Shown piece after piece: positions 1-13,960 of a DNA stretch of 64,000 bases. This DNA comes from Warburgia ugandensis (lineage: Eukaryota > Streptophyta > Magnoliopsida > Canellales > Canellaceae), in contig CP141136.1 of the NCBI GenBank assembly GCA_035236585.1, forward strand, positions 31,146,949 through 31,210,948, read 5' to 3'. Positions within the stretch are counted from its first letter, which is position 1. Every line of letters begins with the position of its first letter. The notes under the pieces were generated by a model. The model was not told the origin of the DNA. It was given only the letters and a program-made list of their open reading frames with translations, and searched no databases. The position numbers were made by a program, and so were the translations under genes.

Positions 1-1345
1 CCTCCCTTGGAGTAGGCATTCTTTTCTTTATCTAGAAGTTGTTTACCTTGAGTCCTTTTTGAGATCTTTTATATTTTGTTTCCTAATTTTTATAGGGTGA
101 CCTAAGGTAAAGGTAAGGTGAGGATGAACTAGGAAGAGGATTGGATGGCTAGGATTAAGATATGAAGTGACTAGTTAGGGTTTTACAAAGAGGAAAGAAA
201 GTGGGGCCTTTGGGTAAGAGTTAAGGTGGGAGACACCACTTTTTTAGGCGGGGGTGTCTCCTCCTTGTAAAAATCATGGAAGCTCTTATGAAAATGGAAA
301 TTTGGTTGGAGAGATGGGGTAATAGAGAGAGAGGGTGAGGTGGAGAGTAAACAAAATGGTGATTGGTTGGGCTAGAGAGAAATAAGGAGGGTGGTGGAGT
401 GGAAATAGATGATTGGCTAGGTAGTTTCCTAGGAAGTGGGGTTGGATGGTTGGAATAGAAGTTTAGGAAGGTGAGAGAGTCTTGGAAAGATAGGACTAAG
501 TGGGGATTGGTTGGAAAAGAAGTTTAGAAAGATAGGAGAGTCTAAAAAAGATAGGACTCTTGAATGGAAAGTGAAATTCATAGTGCAATTTAGTGGTGAG
601 GTGGAAAGTGGGAAAACATGGAAAAACAATAAAAATATAGAGGTATTTTCCTATTAGTCCATATACCACCTTATCCTAGTGAATGTTTCCTCATTTATCT
701 TCAAAATATTCCCATAAATCCCAAGGCTAATTCTTTAGATTCTCCTCCTATCATGGCCTTCCATGTAACATGGCTTATGTCGCTTGATGGCTAACTTTGA
801 GAGCTCCATTGGCTAGGCTTCATGGCAGGCTTAGATGATTCAAATCCTTGGCTTTGGTAGTTGGTAGGATCATTAGCTTGTCACCTTAAAAATGGCTTAA
901 GTGGAACTCATGCAAAGGTGGTGGGCTTTGAATGGCTTGCACATGGCCCACTCTGGCCACCTTTGGCTCCTTCCATTCCATTCTCATGTGATCTTAAGAT
1001 GATTTGGATGCTTGGTCTCATGTTGGTATGATGACTTTTAGGCTTTGACTGATCTTTTGATCATGATCATCAATTTTCATCTTGATTGATCTCAGCCTTT
1101 AGATCATAATCGCGCTTCCCACAAAAAGTGAAAGACTCTAAGTAAATCCTAGAAAAATATGTTTGACCACAACCTTACCTCGGATTAGCCTCTGAACCTA
1201 CAAAATATCAAATTTGTGATTTGTTAGGTCAGAAATGCATGTGTTATGAGTTTTGGCCAAAAACCCTATTTTACGTTATAAGTTATAACACATGGGTAAC
1301 TAGTTGGTGGTTTTAATACAAAATTAGATACTTATCAAATCACAT
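1..1345 (-). mobile_element. Family-A LTR, partial (OTA-clade gypsy)
   Basis: This non-coding stretch aligns by eye with the family-A LTR at 42,936-52,325. Shared landmarks are the GGAGAC hairpin block, the run of 'ggctt' words, the 'gatcttttgatc' segment, the 'cctacaaaataacaaact' phrase and the terminus ending in 'acttatca' at 1,345. Because family-A LTRs start TGATAAGT, this copy lies on the - strand with its 5' terminus at 1,345. The other end lies outside the window. No primer site or coding remnant is attached, so it may be a solo LTR or one end of a truncated element. It contains no credible ORF. Confidence 0.7.
229..261. repeat. 9-bp perfect inverted repeat in family-A LTR
   Basis: GGAGACACC (229-237) pairs perfectly with GGTGTCTCC (253-261) across a 15-nt spacer. 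Equivalent positions in other LTR copies also form stems but with different arm sequences. Confidence 0.7.
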
Positions 1346-2480
1346 GGAATTCATTTTAAGAAAAGGATGTACTCCATCTTTCTTATGTAAACATGTTGAA
1401 TCTCCTTTGCATGAAGTTTAGTATGGTGGTTAGGTTTTTAGAGTTTTTTTCTCTTTATTCCTCACCATTGGATCATACTTCACCCTAGATTGTTTGGTTG
1501 AGATTTCTTAGAATTTTTGTGTGCAAATAACATGTTTTGTAGCTCATTACTTCTCATCCATTGGATTGAGTATACCCTAGAGTGACTATATTTGATTGCA
1601 TTAATGTTTTCTTATCCAAATCTCTTTCTCCACTTAATTCTTTCCTAACCCATCATTTTTCTCTCCAACTAATGGGCTTCAAGGAGTGGGACACGCATTC
1701 TCCCTTAGGAGAACATGTTTTCCTTCTAAAATAAAGGTGGGCTGCCCATGAAAAAAATCTCCATCAATGACATTCAGTTATGGTCTTCTTTGCATGGCTT
1801 CTCCTTATTGTTTTATCACTATTTAAGTGAGTTATCATTGGGTGCTTTAGAATATCAATGAGCAAGAGTAGATCTTGGCCATCGTCCCTTCAAAAGTTTA
1901 GAAGGATGTCAATTGTAGATTTCTCATAAATTGTCCCTCTCTTCACCATGTTTTTTCCTTATAATTTCTCCTTATTTCTCTCTCATAAAGCATGCTAAAG
2001 GGAGAGTGGTGTGTCTATTTCCTTGAAAAAAATCATGTAACTCATCATGTGGTCCTCTCTAGAGTTAAGTGATTGATTGAGCCAGCAAAACTTCTCTTCA
2101 AGTGGGCCTTGCTTTCTGAGTAATGCACTTTAATGTATAAACCATGCTTGTCCTCTGCTGTATATGATTTGAGCTTCACCTAGAAGATTCCCAAGGTGTT
2201 GGATTGCATGCAAGCATGGGGGATTTAGCCACCTTCTCCTTTGTTAAAGGCACCCTCCTTTGAGTGGATAAGGTTGGTCTTTTGCTTACGTTTTTGCTTG
2301 CTTTGACTTTGCTAAGGACACCCCTATAGCAATTTGACCTTCTAAACTTCTTTATGGATGACTTGTATGTCTTGATGATGCTTGGATGGTGGACTTGCTC
2401 TCTTTAAGGTTTTAATTGCTAAAAATGTGCATTTATCTCAATTGTACCCAAATCCTGTAAAATGTGAAATAAATTCTATT
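1346..2480 (+). mobile_element. LTR-like non-coding stretch, opposite orientation to its neighbour
   Basis: There is no ORF. Three spaced blocks (near 1,681-1,715, 1,985-2,035 and 2,235-2,265) resemble, in the same order, the 'ggagacac/cctcctaagaagg/aaggcaccctcc' blocks of the + strand LTR at 16,326-17,690. One contains the small perfect stem TTCTCC-CTTA-GGAGAA. This suggests a decayed + strand family-A-like LTR lying against the - strand copy that ends at 1,345. Similarity is weak and the borders are not resolved. Confidence 0.35.
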
Positions 2481-3599
2481 TGTTGGCATTTAAGGTGAAT
2501 TCATGGTTAAAAATTTTAAATATAGGAATATTATATGTAATATCTCTATATATACCAGTACTGAGGAGCACTGAATTTCTAATTTGCAGCAATAGTTCTT
2601 GGTTAAAAATGGCGAGTCTTCTTCGCTCCTACGACTACCAAGGAAGATTTTTTGAATGCTTTGGTAGCTATTTTATTACAAAGATTGAAGAAGAAGAAGT
2701 GTTTGTCTCTAAGAACTACCAAATTTGGTTCCAATATGAGAGTCTCTTTTGTCAATTTGACCTTGTTCTCCTCATGCCATGGTCTTTGGTGTCTTTTGAA
2801 ATATCTTGAAGTATTCAGTGAAGTCTACAATTACCAGGTGATGCAATGTACAATTACTAAGCTAAAGCATGAGGTTCTTTCCATCGTAGAAATTGAACAA
2901 CTTCCTTAGCATGGGCCTCAATCAACTATGCATCTATGGTACCATTGACTTCCTTATCCACATGCCAATTCCACTACCATTTCCACTTGGCAGTCTTTTG
3001 CGTCAACCATTGGGAAACGCCAATTTCTTCTAGCTAGGCCTTGGAACTCCTCTCTCCACATGAATGTTGTAAAGTTCCTCTAGTGATTTCTTGAATCTCC
3101 CTGTGATTCTAGTTCTTTGGTTGCATGAGGATGGTATTAGAGAAAGCACAAACACAGTTGGTGGCTTTGTTCAAATGAGGAAGAGAAGCTATTGTAGAGA
3201 GCTCAAAAGAAGGAAGTACATCCTTGGGTCATATTAGTAACCCAACGGATATTTATACATCCAAAAAAGGAAAAAAAAGAAAAGAAGAGAGAGAGGACAT
3301 TGGCCTACTTCATCATGCTTAATATTTGGTAATTACATGCGATTTGAAGAGTGTGGGATTGCCATCTTCAAATGCTATAATCCAACCAAAATAGATATTG
3401 AGAAAAGAGGGATTGTAGTTTATGCATGCCAACTTTAGTGATTAATCAACAGAATCTCAAATAATGCACCCTCCTCATGCATGCACACAACTAACCAAGA
3501 AGAGCAAAAATGGTAACAGAATGCATAGGTGTGCATGAAAACTTTTCTTGAGTGCTTGCCAATTCATCCAATCCACTACTGACCATTGAGAACTTCAAT
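2481..3599. other. Unassigned intergenic/retroelement-derived sequence
   Basis: Two overlapping short ORFs here (109 and 85 codons) show no motif I recognise and are probably chance. The stretch precedes the copia gag remnant and may contain its degraded LTR and leader, but I see no TGGTATCAGAGC-type primer site or clear LTR border. Confidence 0.3.
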
Positions 3600-5710
3600 C
3601 CAAGAAATTATATTAGTTGGGCTCAATCCATTAAATTAATTGTAAAAGGAAGCAAATAAGATGGGATACTTGGATGGAAGCACAGAGAAGCCAACTAATC
3701 CTATAGTTGTTAGAAAATGAGAAGCTACGAATTCTAGGGTTGTCTTGGATGATTTGTTCATTGCAGGCTAGTATTGGGAGGACATATATGCTCTTAGTGA
3801 CTACTTAAGAAATTTAGGAAGATGTGAAGAAGGCATACTTCAAGAGAGGTAATGACAACCTATATTTGATCTTCCTAAAGCCATATGGAACACAAAGCAT
3901 GACAGTTCAGATGTCACAACATACTTCACCAATAACATGTGGCAAACTCTAGCCTGCAATTGTGGAAAGATGTCTATGGAATGTAGACAATCTATTGAGG
4001 GAGATAGGATTTTTGTTTTTCTTGCAAGTTTGAATTCATAATTTGACTAGGCATGTTCCTTAGTGTTTGGAAGGACTATCCCACCACTCCTAGATGAAGT
4101 GTTTTTCATGGTGCAAAGTAAGGAAACTAGCAAGGCTGCAATGATGAAGCATAAGCCTCAAGATTTGTCTATGGTAAACTATAAGGACCAAAAGCCATAC
4201 AATAAAGAAAGCAAAGACCCCAAAGATGATATATGGTGTGATAAGTAAAAAAATGATGTCATACCATTGACACTTGTTGGGAGATACATGGGAGACTAGA
4301 TCAACATAAAAATGAAGGAGGTTGGAAATGGTAAAGCTCACATGGTTGAGGCTCCTTAGAGAGGAAGTGGAGCTAGCACTATGTTTAGTGCTAAACAGAT
4401 TACAGAACTCAAACAAATGCTATTTCCTAGACCATTAGAGGCATGTGTCTTCAAAGTTGGTAGCTACTATATTTCATTATGAGTCATATCTAACACTGCA
4501 TGCATTTCTTGGATTATATATTCTAGAGCCCCTCACAATATGATAAGTGATTTGACACTAATTTATCATATATACCACAATTTTTGAACATAAAATAGTA
4601 ATAATTGATGATGTGAAAGAATCATTAGTGGTTGAGAAAGCTACCATCAAAGTTTCATTTGACCTTACTTTAGTTTTTGTATTATGTGTTTTGTAAGTTA
4701 TCTCTTAATTTGATCTTACTGAGCGAACTAGTTAAAAATCTTAAGGGTTTGTTGTGTTTTTCTACGTCTAGATGATTCTTTTAGGATCAAGTTTTAATAA
4801 AAAGGATTAGACTTGCTAAGGAAAGAGGCCAATAAGGCTGAGAAACACCAGCCACCTATCGCAGTGCCTGAACACGAGACAAAGATATCTAGTTGTGGCA
4901 TTGATGGTTGGATCATCCTTCATTTTCTATGATAGAAAAATGTTTACTAATCATTGTCATGATCTAGATGAATCCAATTTACATTGCATTGTACATAAGA
5001 TGGCTAAGCATCATTGTGTCCCATACCTTATTAGTATAATATAGCATCTACTTTGTTTGCAATAATTCATTCTAATGTTTGGGGTCCTTATCATGTTGAA
5101 AATGTCCTTGGCCATAAATGGTATGTCACCTTTATTAATGAATATCCTTATTTAACTTGTGTCTACTTGATGAAAGAGAATCCAAAGTAACTTGCTTACC
5201 AACTTTCATTCTATGATCCTTACTCAATTCAATATGCAAATCAAAAGATTAAATAATGACCATAGGGTGAATACCTTGCAAGACCATTACAATAGTTCTT
5301 TGTAGAAAACAGCATTCTCTAAACCATATCATGTGTAAGCACTCCTACACAAAATGTGTTTTTAGAAAGAAAGAATCATCATCTCTTAGAAGTTGCTAGG
5401 AGTCTTATGTTCAACAAAAATGTACCTAATCTTTTTGGGGTTATCTAGTTTTTACAACCACTTATCTAATCAACAGGAATTGTATCTTTGGTCTTGGCTT
5501 ACAAATCACTTCAAGGGTTCTAAGACTCTTCTCCCACTTTTCATCATACCAATGATCTTTCTTGGTTGTGTCTCCTATGTCCATCTCGAGGGAGTTGTGA
5601 AACTAGAACCTTAAGCTGTAAAATGTCTCTTTTTTGGATACTCTAGCAATAAAAAAGGTTACAAGTGCTATTGTCTATAATAACTAAAATTATTGTAAAC
5701 ATCATGCTAT
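3600..5710 (+). pseudogene. Ty1/copia polyprotein remnant (gag, protease, integrase)
   Basis: Conceptual translation in shifting frames gives the copia order. A gag (UBN2-type) region near 3,655-4,200 reads GYLDGSTEKPTNP and then VFGRTIPPLLDEVFFMVQSKE, matching the typical 'LLGR..LPSL.EVF..V..EE' gag segment. A damaged protease site follows near 4,505-4,540 (SWIIYSRAPHNMI where the family has a D-S-G-A core). The integrase core near 5,070-5,630 shows WGPYHVENVLGHKWYVTF, then LERKNHHLLEVARSLMFN (5,361-5,415) and YVHLEGVVKLEP (5,578-5,613). RT and RNase H are absent after about 5,710, so the element is truncated at its 3' side. Many stops and at least four frame changes make it inactive. Lineage within copia is not resolved. 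Confidence 0.75.
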
Positions 5711-6059
5711 TGATAAAAAATAAAATTTTCATTTCAATTATAAAACATTATTTTTTATATCTAGTTAAATGCATAATATGAAAGCCATTGGTGGGGAAAG
5801 ATAGGGAAGAGATATCCAATGACACAAGCACGCCTTAAATTTGACCAACAAGGATTGATATACTCATAATTTCTACATTTAATATTCTTAGAAATTATCT
5901 TTTTAACCTTGCAATTACTCAATTTATCATTAATTAGGACTTATTTTATATTTTGTATGATTATGGTAGAATTAAGAAAAGTTTACATTTTCTGTGTTTT
6001 GAAGCTCTAAAAGAAAGCTAGTTCATCATCTGACAATTTCTCTAATTCACATTTCAAAA
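5711..6059. other. AT-rich stretch, nothing recognised
   Basis: No ORF, repeat or motif that I can support. It lies between the truncated copia remnant and the probable LTR to the right. Confidence 0.3.
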
Positions 6060-8604
6060 GTCACACATATGTCATAGACAAGTGGTAAGATTAAGCCAAT
6101 CAACATTTTGGATGGTTAATCAAGCTCAGATTGAAATAGATGGTTCAGATCATTCCAAGATGAATTTAAATGATCAAGATCAAATCTAGAAGACAAAAGG
6201 CCTAAGTTTTAACAATTTCCAAATATAGAGGGTGTCCATATCATTTTTATCACATTCCAAGATATCACATTTTGAAAAGGACCATTCACATGGGTCCCAC
6301 ACCCTCTCTTACTATGGGCCCACCACTTGTAACTAATTGAAAATGAGGTGTGATATTGTGGTCTGAGATAGCATGGATGACTAGGATTGGAGCATGATGT
6401 GGTAATTTATAAATGGAAAATGTGCAATCATGGTGTATGATGGAATTAGCAAGTTGGAAGCATGTTAGGATGGTTTCCTAAATTGGAAACCGAACAAAAG
6501 GAATTTCAACAAGTATGGGAAAGTGATGCTGTTACAAGGAGAATCATTTGCATAAGTTGTTAGGAAACAATTTCCTAATAAGGTAACTAATAGAGGAAAG
6601 GTATATCTTTATATAAGTATGGCTTACTTAAGTGGCATAAGACAGAGAAAAAAAGAGAGTAGGAAACTATAGGTTCTGCAGCAAGTTGGGAACTACTCAA
6701 AGAGAGTAGAACATTTTTCTCTTTCTCTTGGCTAATGGCTAAAAGGCTGATGTTAGTTGACTTCTTGAGATGCTAGAGAAGGCTTTTCGATAGGCTTCCA
6801 ATCAGTATAAGAAGAAGGATAAGGTAGAAAGAAGAAGATTGCTTGTGGCTTGCATAAAAATATCAGTAGGAAACACCTGCCAATTTCTCTATATGCAAGT
6901 GTAATAACCACCATTTTTTCTTGTTCTATAGCTTCCAATTCATCTAAGCTATTGTTATAAGTTGTATGATCAAGAAATTTTTTCACTTCAATAAAGATTT
7001 CATCATTGATTCATCAATTTTCTCTATTGCTCTATTTTTTGTTTCTACAAAAACCATGCTTTGCATTAGGATTTTCTCTTTAATTTCCATTGTTTCTTCA
7101 GTTTTTATTGATCTAAAGCTTTCCTAGGATTCCTCCTCTTATCTTAGATACAAGTTTGAAATATTTTCCAATAAAAATTCAAGTTCAAAAGTTCTTCATT
7201 GAAAATTAGTAATAGGGTCTACTCTTGTTTATGCAAACTCGGTTACTAACTTGATAAAAATATGAAAAATCTACTTAATATCATTGAAATCTTTTGGTTC
7301 CATATGATTCCTAGGAACAAAGTTTCACAAATGAATTCAACCTAGAATCAATTGAAATCTTAAAGGAAAATCACTAGGTTAAACATGCAGGTTATTGATT
7401 TTCTTGGTGAAAACAATAAATTTTCCTGATACATCAAATTGCTGCTATCACTCGCTTGTGACATTTATCTCTTTATAGCAACTGTGATTCATTCTTATTT
7501 ATGGATTCTTATTTTTCATTTATTCTAAGGGAATCATATAAGTTCTTTATCATGGTGTGAATTTCTATCAAGTAGCTACAGATTTATCTCATGGAATAAA
7601 ATTTTTCTTAATGTTTTTAATATTAAAAGTAACACTAGTGACACTCATGCTATTATTTCACTATTGCGATAGCAGGTTTTTCTTCATTTTTTTTATTTTT
7701 TTTTTCTGATCTAGTGGAAGGTGGAGTAGAGATTCTTAGGATGAGTTGATATGTAATACATCAAGTGATTGCTAAGGGAGCTATTTTAATTTGGGAAAAT
7801 TTTCATGTTATTTGCTTTAGTTTATCTTATAGTTTTTCATTCTGTGTGAAGATCAACAATTGATAGTTAATGGAAGTTTGTTATTGTAATTTAGCTACTA
7901 TTTTATTTATATTTTTGAGTGATTTTCATGATTTAAGTTCTAGATTGTTAGTGCAGTTTTTATTCATGTTTATAGCATAATTTAGCATTTATTTTCCAAA
8001 GTATTTAGTGATAGATTTAGGTTAGAATTCCATTGACTTTTAATTTTTTTTTGTCATTAAACTTAAATGTATTTTTATTGTTAGTTCTGGGTACCTAGAT
8101 CTTCCATCTAGGGTGAGGATGAAACCACATTAAACTATTACTTCTATTCATATGTAAGAAGTCATTAGATTTAGGAATTTTAATAATCAATTTTCAAGGG
8201 TATGTTACATGAAAATTGATATATCAATTAATCTTGAAAATTGATAATTAAAATTCCTAAATCTAATGACTATATTAACATGTGTTAAACTAAATCAATG
8301 TTTCTTAACATATATTAATGTGTTTTGAACTAAATCAATGATTCTTATATATGAATGCTTAATTATTAATGTGGTGGATTCCAAAACCCTAAACATTCAT
8401 AATTTGGTTAATTTATTTTTTACTGTAATTGACAATTAGTTGTAGGTTCTTAGTTATTTCCCATTGCCAAGCTAAGTTTGAATAATTTGAGTTAGAATTT
8501 GATTAGTATTTCTAAATTTCTAATTAAGTCTTCTTGGGATTGACTTGTACTTGCACTTCTATACTTCCATGTACTAGTGTACTTGTGGAAATTTTAAAAC
8601 AAGT
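6060..8604 (+). mobile_element. Probable LTR, + strand (family-B-like), left border unresolved
   Basis: The right end reads 'gggattgacttgtacttgcac...gtgtacttgtggaaattttaaaaca' (8,535-8,604). This parallels the U5 end of the family-B solo LTR at 13,895-13,960 ('ggggttgacttgtgcttgcatac...gtgcacttgtggtaaaacaaca'). A TATA-like 'tttatataag' lies at about 6,608-6,617, followed by a purine-rich tract, as in family-B LTRs. There is no coding content. The sequence to its right shows no OTA primer site, so it may be solo. The left border is a guess. Confidence 0.45.
8160..8271. repeat. 39-bp inverted repeat (long hairpin)
   Basis: The arm at 8,160-8,198 is the reverse complement of 8,233-8,271 with one mismatch in 39 positions. 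The 34-nt spacer itself contains the smaller palindrome 'attgatatatcaat'. Transcribed RNA would form a long, nearly perfect stem. It could be a MITE-like insertion, an inverted duplication inside the LTR, or a small-RNA precursor; no terminal duplication was seen. Confidence 0.8.
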
Positions 8605-9145
8605 ACAAGGACCCATATTATAGTCATGCTAAGTACACAAAATTGTAATGGTACTTCTCTTAATTTTGACTAAATGTTCCCTAATAATGTGGGAACTATA
8701 TTTCAGACATTTTCTAATGGAGGGAGGTCCATGGTTTAAGTTCATAAACATAGGAGAAGAGATTAGAACTAAGCTAAAAAGTGAGACACCATATGTAATG
8801 GAGTAATTTACCTTATTTTTAATTTGATTTTGACTATTGATGTCCTCAAGCACTAAGTGTTGCACATTTATTATTGAACTTTACATGTATAATTGAGTTG
8901 TGAATGATAGAACCATGGGAATGTTTTTAAATAACATGGACTGTTATGGGACTTAGGCATGAATATAGTTTTTCTTGCATCTAATGTTTGAATGGTTAAT
9001 ACTCGAGTATTATTTGAAACAATTTTATTAAAAAGATTATCTATATGAATTGTTTTGTAAAAGAAATTTTCAGATTAGGAATCCTAACTTTTAAAGTAAA
9101 TTTAATTTCTAAAAATTGTATTTTAAAATCCTAGGGAATTATAGG
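8605..9145. other. Spacer or LTR remnant upstream of the chromovirus primer site
   Basis: This is an AT-rich stretch with no supported ORF. Its position just before a decayed tRNA-Met primer-binding site suggests that it includes the 3' part of the chromovirus 5' LTR, but no terminal CA next to the site and no matching second LTR could be identified. Confidence 0.3.
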
Positions 9146-9157
9146 TTGTATCACAGC
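9146..9157 (+). promoter_or_regulatory. Decayed primer-binding site (initiator tRNA-Met type)
   Basis: TTGTATCACAGC matches the plant retroelement primer site TGGTATCAGAGC at 10 of 12 positions and is followed by 'ctaggttt', as is common. It lies 169 bases upstream of the gag start, the expected arrangement. Confidence 0.6.
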
Positions 9158-9325
9158 CTAGGTTTATGCCATCAAAGCCAACTTATTTGATGGGATGTTG
9201 TCCATAGTCAATAAAATAAGAAAACTTATAGTTTTGGTATTACTAGAAGAACTTGTAGATCTAGGGCAGGAAGGAAAAACAAAAAGAAGATAATTCACAT
9301 TAGATTAAACTACCCTTGGGAACAT

Positions 9326-10240
9326 ATGCCACCAAGGAGACAAGTAGATGCAACCTCAACACTTGTTGCGCACCATTCACTAGTTTTACCGGGATAGGGG
9401 GTGTAGTAGGTGGAGTTGTCTATCTCTGAGTGCAGCACTTGGGATAGTACCTACAAAATCAATGTCAGGAAACACCAAATGGAGAGTCAGGAGCTCCAGG
9501 TGGAAACACCCATAGTGGAGACAACCTATGGGACAGATTCAAGAAAATGGCACTGTCATTCTTTAGAGAAGATGCATGCAATTTGGCTAAGTCACGTATG
9601 TTTAAGGTGGGGAAAGTTTGAGAGCAATATATGTCCTTGAAGATAAGAAGGTAGTGTGGCAGACAATGTAGTAGACTTACTTCAAGGGTTTTTAGGCTTT
9701 TACTGGGAGGAATTTAAGATTGTTTTCTTCAATAAATATTTTTTGCCTCATATTTAAAGATAGAAGGAGAAAAAATTGTAGAGTCTAAAATAGGGAAACA
9801 TGATTGTAATCCAATATGAGAATAAGATTACCAGACTTAGGAGATTTGCTCCAAATGTCTGCACTACCAGTGAGAGGGCTATTTATGAGTTTGTCAAAAG
9901 TTTGAATTATGGACTAAGGAGTAAGGTCCTTTATGTTGGCTAGAGCAGTTGAGATGGCTTCTGTTTTTGAGAAGGACTACAAATGGGTGTAGTAAGAGAA
10001 AAATGAGAAGAATGTTAGTAGTGGTCAATGTTTTGGTAAGGAGAAGAGGCCTGTATAGTCTTCAGGGTCATTGCAACCATAGAAGCACCAATTTGACAAT
10101 TGTAGGAAGGCATCTGAGTCCAGACTGTGCCAATGGTATAGGAGGTAACATCCAAGCAAACCCTACCAAAAGAGGAAACGAGAGGAAGAAGCTCCAAAAA
10201 GACCCAATCCCCAAGAGCTAAGGATGAGTATTTTCCATCA
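9326..10240 (+). pseudogene. Chromovirus gag
   Basis: The ATG at 9,326 starts MPPRRQVDATSTLVAH; MPPRR is the usual start of plant chromovirus gag proteins. Further on, in changing frames, come WEEFKIVFFNKYFLPH (near 9,705-9,755) and VIQYENKITRL (near 9,808), matching the family's 'W..FK..F..KYFP' and 'V..Y...F..L' blocks. LNYGLRSKVL follows near 9,902-9,931. The zinc-knuckle region at about 10,050-10,130 is degraded (FDNCRKAS) but recognisable. Gag would form the virus-like particle. Several stops and frame changes abolish it. Confidence 0.7.
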
Positions 10241-10923
10241 CTTTAGGGCAGGAAAAAGTGTCAAATTCCATGGTGGAAGGTATTCTTCTTATTCATGATA
10301 GACCTGCTAAAGTTCTTTTGATATGGGTTCTACACAGTCCTTCATATCCTATGATTTTGCGTCATGTGTGAAAAGTCAAATTTAGAACTTAAGGTTAGAT
10401 GACTTCGTTAGGAAAGTCCATAGGTGCACATAAAGACCTTCAAGATGTACTAGCCATAGTTGAGGGAAAATGAATATGGATGCTGACTTAATTCTCCTCA
10501 ACGGACTTTAATGTCATCCTAGGATGAGCTGGTTGGCTTTATATTGGGTGACTGTAGACTGCCGTAACTATAAGGTCACCTTTGATATTTAGAGAGAGGT
10601 GACAATTGCTTTTCAAGGAAGATAAGACTTCGCAAGAGCATGTGTCATCTTTATTAACAGGGTGGCAAGACACATTGCTAATGGATGTCACACATTTTTG
10701 GCCAAAAATGAGATCGTAAAGGTTATTAAACCTAACTTGGAGGAGGTGGTGATGTATTTTCTAAGGATTTGCTAGGACTAATACTTAAAAGAGGGATAGA
10801 CTTCACTATCTAGCTTATACATGGCACTACTCCATCATACTGAATGGCCCCAACATAATTTGAAGAGTTGAAGAATCAATTGCAAGAACTTCTAGATAAT
10901 GGATTTATGTAGCCTAATGTTCA
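10241..10923 (+). pseudogene. Chromovirus aspartic protease and protease-RT linker
   Basis: Translation near 10,317-10,361 gives FDMGSTQSFISYDFA, the active-site region of a retroviral-type aspartic protease with the usual D-T-G changed to D-M-G. Downstream LILLNGL, then MSWLALYWVTVDCRNYKVTF (about 10,520-10,583), matches the chromovirus 'G.DWL..H.A..DC....V.F' block. The linker ending EELKNQLQELLDNGF (10,865-10,909) leads into RT. Multiple stops are present. The frame is cut at 10,923 by the family-A LTR. Confidence 0.7.
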
Positions 10924-11782
10924 TGATGTAGCTTTAAAATTACTCACAAGCACACAAATTAAAGTAGTATTGCACATGAGAGGGGTTGATACCACGAGGA
11001 ATCTCAAAATTTGTATGTTGGATGGATCTTATTTAAAGTGCTTAACTTCATCCAAGGAGAAAGATTGATTGAATATGAATTCAAACTAGAGAAGTAAATG
11101 ACAAAAGAAAGGAAATATACATGAAATTAGAAACTATAATTAAAAGAAAGTTTCCAAAATTAATGCTATGCAATGGAATTTGAAACTAACCTAACTAACA
11201 TGTAGTCAATTAGAGGAAACTAATGCAAAACTAGAAAGAACTAATTAAGCAACTTAAGAACACTACTAAAAATGACACTTTCCTAAAATAGAATTAGAAA
11301 CTTTCTAAAAATAGAAATTTCTAAAACTAAATTAGAAAACTTTCTAAAACTAAACCAACTTGCAAAAACAAGTAAATAATGAAATCTAACTAGATTTAAC
11401 AAGAAATTAGAAAACATGCATTTAAATGGAAACTACAATGAAGGAAACTTTCTAAATTTAACACTTTCTAATCCTAAAGTTTTCTAAAGATGGAACTTTT
11501 CAACACACAAATAGGAAACTTTCTAAGCATAAAATAAGATGCAAAAAAATAAATGGAAAATTTGAAAACAAGATTAAGCAACTAAATTAACAATGATTCA
11601 AAAAGGAAAGTAACCTAGTACTATGCCCATGATCCATGGATTGTGGGAATGGTTCCTAAGTTGAAAGATGACCAAATTTGATACTTTAAATGCAAACTAA
11701 CATGCAACCTAAACTATGAACTCAATAAAAAACTTAAAAAGCTAAATTTTTATTTAAGAATTCAAGAAATTAAGATGTTTTG

Positions 11783-13960
<2,178 letters not shown>

